This document shows positions 56,103-64,000 of a DNA stretch of 64,000 bases, piece after piece. Every line of letters starts with the position of its first letter. Within the stretch, counting starts at the first letter, position 1. This DNA comes from Azolla caroliniana (Eukaryota > Polypodiophyta). Location: NCBI GenBank assembly GCA_043228905.1, contig JBHGNT010000012.1, positions 18,786,001 to 18,850,000 of the forward strand, given 5' to 3'. Both the position numbers and the translations under genes were made by a program. The notes beneath the pieces were generated by a model. It was given only the letters and a program-made list of their open reading frames with translations. It had not been told where the DNA came from and did not search any database.

Positions 56103-57005
56103 ATGGCCATTGTTAGCGCTCAAGAATATTAATCCGTTTTTTCGGAGTTGCAATGCTTGAAAGAGAAGTTTCTCACATTGGAACAAGAAAATCAACGATT
56201 GTTGGGGGAGCTTCAACAAATCTCCTTAGAGAAACATCAGACGCAACAACAACATGAAGAACTAGCATTATGTGTGCAACAGCTCGAAGCAACCATAGTC
56301 GCGATGCAACAACAAGGACCTAGTACGCAAGGGGTTCATAAAGAACCCAAGATCGGCCTTCCCATGAAATTCGATGGACCGCGATCACAGTTTAGAGGAT
56401 TCCTTAATCAGGTATGATTAGTCATTCAAATGCATCGTTCTCGATATCCCACAGATGCATCACGAGTGGGTTTAGTAGGCACGTTGTTAAGTGGCTCAAC
56501 TTTGGCATGGTTCGCTCCGTTGTTAGAAAAGGAATATCTTGTACTAAATTTTTTTGAAGAGTTTTTAAGTGAATTTAAAGCCTATTTTGGAGATACTGAT
56601 AGCATAAGGAAAACAATCAACAAAATACGACGATTACGTCAAGGTGATCGTCTAGCCTCCACATACACTGTAGATTTCCGCCTACTCGCCTCCGATATCC
56701 CCTGGGATGACCAAGCACTTATGGAGCAATTTCGTTATGGTCTACGTAGCGATGTCAAGGATTTACTCTTGACCTTCCCCGAAGAACCAAAGTCATTGAT
56801 AGAAGCAATTTGTTGCGGGGTGAGATGTGACAACCGTCTTTTCGAACTATGTTCGGAACGTCAGTTCAAGAGGCCAAGGGTAAGATCGGAGCCCACCTAC
56901 GCCTTAGTGGTAGCAAAACCTTTTCCAAGGGAGTCATATAATGTGTCTCTAGTGAATACTCCAACTCCGATGGAAATTGACACTACACGTCGTTGTTGTC
57001 CATAG
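56103..57005 (+). pseudogene. Ty3/gypsy gag remnant (third family)
   Basis: One frame starts at ATG 56103, with TAA at 56130 and TGA at 56415, and runs to TAG 57003. The N-terminal part is a coiled coil rich in Gln and Glu (LKEKFLTLEQENQRLLGELQ). It is followed by a retrotransposon gag domain (MKFDGPRSQFRGFLNQV; YPTDASRVGLVGTLLSGSTL; AWFAPLLE; FKAYFGDTDSIRKT; RLASTYTVDFRLLASDIPWD). No zinc knuckle, protease or pol follows, so the element is 3' truncated at the next LTR fragment. Confidence 0.8.
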
Positions 57006-57493
57006 GCTAGAAATATAAATATATTATGTAAACTCAGAGTTAGGTAGAAGAGTAGGTGAGGAAATAGGTAAGACTAGAAATAGCCATGTTTTAGCCCTCA
57101 CAATCAGCCGATGGCTCGGCTCTGTCTGAAGGGGAAAACTATATAACCTGAGTTATGCATACCTCAAGGGGGGAATTATCTAGATCATTCTTAGCGAGAG
57201 TAATATCCTAGCAACAAGATCTGTACTAACTATTTCCGGCTGAGAACCGAGTACTGTAATCACTGGGAGCTCTATCGTTAATATAAGTTTCGTTTTCTAA
57301 TATTCTATCTGTGTATTCTCCCCATACTCGTAAATCCAGCTACGTTTATGCCTAATGGGTTGTAGCCGTGTACGCTCCTCGTTCTCCTTTCTTCCCCCCC
57401 CCCCCCCTGTAGAAGAGGCTCCCACGTAACACGATCCCTTGACATTGATAGCCTGTGGGCTCATCGAAGGTGTTTCCCTAGAAACGGTTAACA
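57006..57493 (+). repeat. LTR (3' part) of Ty3/gypsy element D
   Basis: The right end, GGTTAACA (57493), is followed by a primer site, TGGCACGCCCGGTGAGAG, at 57499-57516, a type known from plant gypsy elements. It contains 13-14 C in a row near 57396. The left end was not found; the sequence abuts the gag remnant before it. Confidence 0.6.
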
Positions 57494-57539
57494 AAATTTG
57501 GCACGCCCGGTGAGAGCTGTAAGGTCACAACGAACTACG

Positions 57540-57810
57540 TTGGAAGCAAACTCCAGCTGCCATTACGGCGCCCAATCACATCACGCGGTCTCGGCCACCT
57601 GCCCGACGCCCTGAGCCAATCGAAGGAACTTTCGACTCGGCGTTTACTAACCAATCGTTCCAGGAACTATCGGAGGCTCACCAGTTGCAATCCTCGCCAC
57701 CCGATACCCAGTCATGAGTTGATTCCGCACCAATCTCCCCGCCGAGCCCTCCAGAGGTCACCCAACTTGACCCTAACCCTTTTCCGGCTTTACCCGAGGA
57801 CCCGGTGTCG
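57540..57810 (+). pseudogene. Element D gag N-terminus
   Basis: An open stretch encodes APNHITRSRPPARRPEPIEG, then FDSAFTNQSFQELSEAHQLQ and a Pro-rich segment with one TGA (57715). The likely start codon is ATT in place of ATG. This is the usual low-complexity start of such gag proteins. It ends where the next LTR begins at 57811. Confidence 0.5.
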
Positions 57811-58500
57811 TGAAGAAAACCGGCCATAGGCGGAATCCGAGAAAGAGGCGCATGAACCGACTCTTACATGGATGGACGCGTGAATTGATATTTGGGTTGG
57901 CTGATGTAAATACTAGGTAGTATACATTTATTAGGGGATTGTGCGTATCTCTGTTGAAAGGGACAGGGAATAAAGCGGTTTGACTAGGGAAAAAAGGGGC
58001 ACCCCCTTTCGAGGAACTATTTAAGGAGGGAACTATTGAAGGAGGAAGGGGGTATCGTGCGTTAGGGAGGACAAAGTGCTGCAGGACCGAGGGCCGAGCT
58101 CTCTCTCCTCCTCTGATCGTCATTCTCTGTGGGTGCTGGGAGTTCGACGCCTCTGCTTCGTGGGTAGCCCATGCGCTGCCAGCAGAGGCTCTCCCTTCTA
58201 TGCTTCTCTTTTTTTGGGGTCCATTGTGTTCGGTCTGTGTGCGTGAGTAGGATCCCCGTGTCGGGTCCATCGCCGCCTTGCCGGTTGTAATCGTCAAAGT
58301 TTGTAATCTCTTGATATTGTAATCTCTTGATACCGTAATTAAGTGTTTCGTTTCTTTCTCTTTGCTTCTCCCTTTTGCGAATCTGTAAATCTCTTCTCCC
58401 CTCCTCTTCTCTCCTCTTCTCTCTCTCTCTCACTCCTCGGTTAAGGGCCCCCGTGGTCCCGCCTCTTTCCACACGCACGCACGCGTGTAGCAACGCGACA
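57811..58500 (+). repeat. 5' LTR of Ty3/gypsy element E
   Basis: TGAAGAAAACC...GCAACGCGACA, 690 bp, followed at 58505-58520 by a primer site, TAGTGAACCCGACGTG, one base from a TGG start. A TATA-like CTATTTAAGGAGG lies near 58017. The position inside element D's gag suggests insertion into D, but no 3' LTR of E was found. Confidence 0.6.
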
Positions 58501-58517
58501 TAATTAGTGAACCCGAC

Positions 58518-60644
58518 GTGAAAAGGCGACAAAGGAGTCGAAAGATGAGGGGATCAGACCTAGCAGAGGCAATGGCGGTAACCGTTGACCGGATGGTAAG
58601 CACTCGTGAGGGGACGGGTACCCTCGATAGAGCCATTGAATCGATCATCGACACTATAGGCCGGTTCGGAGGAAAAGACGCCACAAGTTATTTGGAGGCT
58701 TACCGGGCTGAAATGATCATGAGGGATATCCCGGTGGACAAACGGCTGTTCGGATTCCCTCGGGTGGTGACCCCGAGCATCTACACGGAGGTGCTCGAGG
58801 TGCTGGCCGGATGCCAGACTTGGGAGGAGTTTGAGCTGCAACTCCTCGAGAAGTACATGTTTGATGACTCGCTTCCGTGGTCGAGGCGGGACTTCATGGC
58901 GTGGGTGGAAAGCCCCGGAAAAGGGAGGAACACGTCGGCGCTCCTCCAGGAGTTCGAAAAACGGTTCGCGCGGCTGTCGACACTGAACCGGACCGTGCTC
59001 GAAACGAGTCGAGTACTACTGTTTGTCAAGTCAGTGGACGCGCTCAACAGGGAAAAGGTGGGTCCCCTATTGGAAACGGACGAAGGGCTCACGACAGATT
59101 GGGCCGTGGTAAAACGGGTCTGCAGCCGTTTCGACAAACGGCGCGACTGGAGCGACGAAAGCTCATCTGGGTCAGGGCCTGTCTCGGCGAGGAGGCTCGA
59201 GGAGCCGATGTCGGTGCTAGTCGGTAGGAAGGAAGAGACCCGAATTTGGCTGGAGTCGGGGTCGGCATCGAACGACGTGGTCAAAGGCCCATCCGGAGGA
59301 GCGGCTTTGGAGGAGCTGACACAGATGGTGCGCGACCTACAGATCGCACAGGCACGGAGGGACAACGGCGAACAACCTCGCGACCGGAGGCCGCTGGCTG
59401 GGCAGCGGTGCATGTGGTGTGACGCGATCGGTCACATTCGGAAGGATTGCGGGGATGTCATCAACGCGCTTAGGACCAACGTGGTGTACCTCTGGAATGG
59501 GCGGGTGCACGCGAGTGAGACCCGGAGAGCCCTAGAACTAAATACGGGGTGTGGCGGAATGAAGAGGTTGATGGAAGAGGCAGCGGCGCGGCACGTAGAA
59601 GCCGTTAACTACTCAGTGTCGGCGGGAATTCGGGTCGGGGGTGATGAGACCCGGGAGGTGAAGGACTCCGGATTCTGGCCGCTAGTGCTCGAAGGCCTCT
59701 CCGGAGTTCGACTGAAGAAGGGAGAGGCGGACCGCGCGGAACAAAGGGTCTAGGAGGTCACCGGATGGGACGATCCGGTCGAAGAGAAAACGGGCTTCGT
59801 AGAACTGTTGGAAGACAAACGGGTAGGAAAGGCAGGGGGGGTCGGTTCGCCACAGAGGTACGAGACCCAGTTCAGACCGAAACCGACCGGTGCCGGCAAC
59901 CCAGGGGCACCGGACGGAAAGAAGCAGGCAGGGCTTCGGATGAGCACTGAAATCGAGAGCGCAACGGACCTACGGAAGGTCTTTGAAGAACGGATCCTCG
60001 ACAGTAAAGTGGAGATGTCGTTGCGGGAGGTGTTGGGAATCGCCAAGAGGCAGTTCCACGACTCCATCGTAGACTTGGTGAAGCGGAAGAGGCTCTCGAC
60101 GGAGCCAAAACCGGAGAAGCCGGTGGAGGTGCGGACTACGCACTTAGAAGACGCGGCCCTAGAAGACGAGTTGGCGGAAAGCCACTACGCGAAGCCGCAT
60201 TGGGCCAGGGCAACTACGGAAACCCCTGTGCGGATCGGCGACGTTCCGGAACCGGTGGTGGCCTTGGTAGACCATGGATCCGAAATCAACGTGATGTCCA
60301 TGAATTTCTACAAGAAGGGTAAATGGCCGATTAACACCAAGCACGGGTGGAAGATACGCATGGCGACGCGTGCTACGGAGGAGCTGCATGGTGCATGCCC
60401 GAATATACGCGTAAAGGTCGGTGACGTCGAGATAGATCAATATTTCTTTGTGTAGGAAACATCCTCGCACCCGGTGATTCTCGGCGAACCATACATTACG
60501 ACAACATGCATGCAGACGAAAGTGCTGGACAACGGTTCGGTGTACGCGTGCGTCAAGAGCCAGGACGGTCGGCATTCCGTCCAATTCATGACCGTACGTC
60601 CGAACCATGAGAGGAATCGCGAGACCCTCGGCGGAGGCAACTGA
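58518..60644 (+). pseudogene. Element E gag-protease polyprotein
   Basis: One reading frame of 709 codons is interrupted only by TAG at 59751 and TAG at 60453 and ends at TGA 60642. Gag: FGGKDATSYLEAYRAEM, VTPSIYTEVLEVL, WEEFELQLLEKYMF (about 58675-58860). Zinc knuckle CMWCDAIGHIRKDC (about 59410). Retropepsin: VVALVDHGSEINVMSMNFY (about 60256), where D-H-G replaces the usual D-S/T-G, then VILGEPYITTTC. The reading frame is GC-rich and well kept. No reverse transcriptase of this element follows; sequence of another type starts about 8 bp after the stop. Confidence 0.78.
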
Positions 60645-60649
60645 GGGGA

Positions 60650-63600
60650 TTTTTAGAGAGGGCTATCAAGGCATGGGGCCGTGGTAGTCCGGACGTACTG
60701 GAAGAACCCCACACATGTATAGTAGGTAGGAAGTTTTGGTTCTCTAAAAACGGTTTACCCCCCCCTGTTAACTTGACGGAGCCAGGGACAGGCCCACCCC
60801 TCATGGATTCCCAAAATCCAGCCGTGAAAATCATGATTAAAGGACACAACCTTCATGGGTGCATTATCGACGGTGGCTCCGGTGTGAACGTCATCGGCGA
60901 GGCCACATGTCACATCCTCGGCATGAACCAATGGGAGCCTTGCCCCTTTTGGCTGCGGATGACCGATACGCGATCGGTTCGCCCCATCGGGTTAATCCGC
61001 CGCCTTGATTTCACGTTAGCCGGCCACCTGTCCATTATCCCGGCAGTCGTGTTACGCCTCGAAGCTCCAGGTGCTTACCCAATGCTGCTTGGTTGACCTT
61101 GGCTGCGCACAACAAATATTAAACAACATTGGCAGTGGAATATGATCTCCTTCCGTCAGGGGAAGTCCAAGGTACGGGTAATAACTGAAGAACGCCTAAC
61201 CACGCCTCACAAAACTACAGCCTTATATGCGGAAGGGGTACACATGCTCAACGGCTTAGCCAACGAAGAGGTGGATGACTTCCTAGAAGATCACCCCACT
61301 ATCGTACCCCTCTTCGAAATAAACGCCATTTCGGGTGTTGGCACACCACTAGATGAGGATGGCACGACAGATTCCCTTCCCAAGGATGACGCCGATCCCA
61401 CCACTATCGCGGAACTACGACAAGCGCAGGACGCGTTCGAGCGAGAACTTGCCATTTCCCAGCGGGTAAAAGCATCAACGCTCGAGTCACTGAACCTCGG
61501 CTCAGACGAGAACCCACAGACACTTCAAATCGCTAATAACTTACCAGCCGACGAACGGTCAGCCCTGGTACGCCTGCTCATGGAATATCAGGATGTATTC
61601 ACATGGTCTTACACGGATATGAAGGGATTGGATCCCCAATTTTACCAACACCAAGTACACCTCCTACCGGACACTCGGTCGATCCAACAACGACCGTACC
61701 GTATGAACCCCAACTACACGGCTAAGGTCAAAGAGGAAATTGACAAACTCCTTTGAGTAGGCTTTATACGCCCAGTAAAAAGAACCACATGGTTAAGCCC
61801 AATCGTCGTGGTCCCCAAGAAAAACGGGAAAATCCGCGTTTGCGTTGATTACCGCAAACTCAATGTTGCGATAGTCACGGATGGGCTCCCTCTTTTGTTC
61901 ACGGATAATGTCCTCGACACGGTGGCTGGTCATGAATGCTACAGTTTCCTCGATGGGTTCAGTGGCTATAATCAAATCCGAATGCACCCGGACGATCAGG
62001 AGAAAATGATGTTTATCATGGATTGGGGTGTCTTCGTGGCCGAGGTAATGATGTTCAGATTAAAGACGGCACCGACCACATTCTAACGCATCATCTCAAA
62101 GATTTTCAACGAGTATATTCCGGTGTTCATGCAAGTGTTCCTCGACGACTTTGCCGTGTATGGCTAGCGGTTGGAGCATATGACCCAGCTACGCCTCTGT
62201 CTCAAACGATGCCGACACGCTCGCTTAAGTTTAAATACGGCAAAATGCGCGTTCTTGGTGACAAGCGACAACCTGCTCGGGCACATAGTCAGCCAAGAAG
62301 GTATCGCCATGGACCCGGATAAAGTGCAGGCCATTCTAAATGCCCCCGCGCCCTCTACCGCGAAGGCTTTGAGTAGATTCTTGGGCCAAATTAGATGGCA
62401 TAGCCGGATGTTGCGACACCTGGCCGATTTTGCGACTCTGTTACACACGAAGGTGCATAGACTCCCATTTCAGTGGTCTTCAACAGAGGACGAGGCGTAC
62501 CAAGTCTTGAAGATAATGCTCTCCCATGCCCCGGTGGTACAGGCACCGGTCTGGTCGGAACCTTTTCACGTCTTCGTAGACGCATCAGATATGGCCATCG
62601 ACAGCGGGCTCATGCAGCACACACCACCAAATTGGTACCGGCCAGTGTATTACGCTAGCCGACGACTCTCGATTGCGGAGAAGAACTACTCAACCACTGA
62701 ACGTGAGGCCCTCGGTATGGTTTACAACATCAACAAATTCCAGCATTATCTCTTAGGCCGGAAATTCACATTCCACGTCGACCACTCGGCCCTCCTCTAC
62801 TTGGTTAATAAGCAGGCCCTCATAGGTCGTCTGGCTCGATGGATGCTCCTGCTATAGGAGTTTGATTTTTAGATCCAGCACCAGCCTGGCGTACAACACG
62901 CCGTAGCTGACTACCTAAGCCACCTTGACTCAGGCGAACCAACCGTGTCCACGTACGATGAATTACCCGATGCCGCCCTTTTTAGTCTCGCAACGGTGCC
63001 AGACGCAAATGAGGACGAATGGATCGCAGAGATGATCCATTTTCTTTGCACCGGCCTTCCTCCCGATCACTTGACCCTCGACACTCGAAAATGACTACCT
63101 GTCAGGAGCCGAAATTTTTGTCTTGTCTTCGACACTCTTTACCACAAAGGCTCGGATGGCATCTGGTGCCGTGCAATCCGTCAATTTGAGAAACCCGCAA
63201 TCCTCCAAGAGGCACATCACGGAATCACAGGGGGAGATTACACTGGAGAGGCCATGACAAGAAAAATATGGCAGAGTGGCTTGTGGTGGCCCACAACAGA
63301 AAAAGATGCTCATGAATTCTGTCGACAATGCGATCTATGTCAACGCATGGGACAACCGACCGAGCAAAGCCGGATGCTGCACCAACCCATTCTTCTGTTA
63401 GAGCCATTTCAAAAGTGGGGGTTAGATTTTGTAGGACCTTTTAAACCAACCGTGGCCCGCACCGGTAACAAATTCATCATCGTGGCCACGGACTATTGCA
63501 CAAAATGGGTCGAGGCTAAGGCATTGCGGGACAATACCGCTACATCTACGACAAAATTTGTATATGAACATCTATGGTGCTGATATGGATGCCCAATCGA

Positions 63601-63999
63601 GCTCATTAGTGACCAAGGCGGGCATTTTCTAAACCATATTACTCGCGAACTCACTACACACTACCGGTTGTACATAAAAAAAGTACGCCGTACTATCCAT
63701 AGGCAAACGGATTGGCAAAGTCGACTAATAAAATTTTGCAAACAATCCTGAAAAAGATCGTCAATGAGAACTGCACCGATTGGGATGCCAAGATCCATAG
63801 TGCATTATGGGCGTATCGCACCACATTCCAAACGAGCATTTAGTCTACACCCTTTCGGTTGGCCTTTGGTTTGGAAGCAATCATGCCGATCGAGTTCCAA
63901 GTTTTGAGTCTCCGAGTTCAGGTTAAGGAAAGGCTACCCGATGGTCAATTAGAGCAATATCGACTCGAACAACTCCTTGAACTCGGCGAACAACGAGTG
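60650..63999 (+). pseudogene. Ty3/gypsy protease-RT-RNase H-integrase (second retropepsin), runs off window
   Basis: It begins LERAIKAWGRGSPDVLEEP (60653). A second retropepsin follows, IIDGGSGVNVIGEATC (about 60866) and YPMLLGRPWL. Reverse transcriptase: VVVPKKNGKIRVCVDYRKLN (about 61808), FSGYNQIRMHPDDQ, active site FLDDFAVYG (about 62140). RNase H: VFVDASDMAID (about 62572) and STTEREALGMVY. Integrase zinc region: HHGITGG...[11 protein letters not shown] (about 63210-63350); core: [10 protein letters not shown] and LISDQGGHF (about 63600). Stops lie at 61754, 62084, 62165, 62855, 62870 and beyond. The FLDDFAVYG site resembles the Athila/Tat side of the Ty3 tree rather than chromoviruses. 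The 3' end lies outside the window. Confidence 0.85.
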
Positions 64000-64000
64000 G

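Noticed and set aside
57773-58532. Minus-strand open frames of 174 and 156 codons
   Set aside because: They lie across the putative LTR of element E and its leader, and show no recognisable domain.
58781-59413. Minus-strand 210-codon frame over element E gag
   Set aside because: It is Ser/Pro-rich antisense of a GC-rich gag gene, a common artefact.

Overview
The window comes from the nuclear genome of a land plant with a large, repeat-rich genome. The evidence is plant-type Ty1/copia and Ty3/gypsy chromovirus elements, a PLS-type PPR fragment, a plant hAT transposase with a DUF659 domain, telobox motifs and an RWP-RK (RKD-type) transcription factor gene with introns. I cannot name the species. 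At least half of the window is transposon sequence. I found one host gene that looks intact.

Layout. At 0-12.5 kb lie a PPR pseudogene scrap, an intron-bearing but broken hAT transposase gene (+), a 5'-truncated and internally deleted chromovirus (Gypsy-1, +), a deleted copia fragment (-), the 3' end of a LINE (+), a decayed copia integrase and a MITE. At 12.5-17.5 kb the sequence is AT-rich, with a very old Ty3/gypsy relic. At 17.58-21.55 kb lies the RKD-like gene (-): four exons, consistent splice phases and 600 codons. Its upstream side (21.6-23.2 kb) is packed with teloboxes, a telomere-like array and GA/CT repeats. At 23.2-34.3 kb the sequence is AT-rich and nearly gene-free, with relics of a copia reverse transcriptase, a second copy of the MITE in opposite orientation, and a foldback-like repeat.

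At 34.3-55.5 kb four elements sit inside each other. A LINE (-) is split by Copia-A (+), Copia-A is split by Copia-B (+), and Copia-B is split by Gypsy-2 (-). Each insertion is bounded by paired LTRs and 5-bp target-site duplications that differ by one or two bases, and each host reading frame is continuous across the site once the insert is removed. At 55.6-64 kb lie fragments of at least three further Ty3/gypsy elements, including a chimera that carries two different retropepsin domains in a row and runs off the window end.

How the parts work together. The elements are defunct copies: most carry stops, frameshifts or changed catalytic residues. Comparing copies within the window shows that many stops arose as CAG to TAG or CGA to TGA, the pattern expected from decay of methylated CHG and CG cytosines. 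The RKD-like gene is the functional centre. It has an RWP-RK DNA-binding domain and several LxLxL (EAR-like) repression motifs, and its upstream region combines the two motif classes (telobox and GAGA) known to recruit Polycomb in Arabidopsis. Coordinates of splice sites, LTR ends and duplications were read by eye; LTR difference counts are hand counts.
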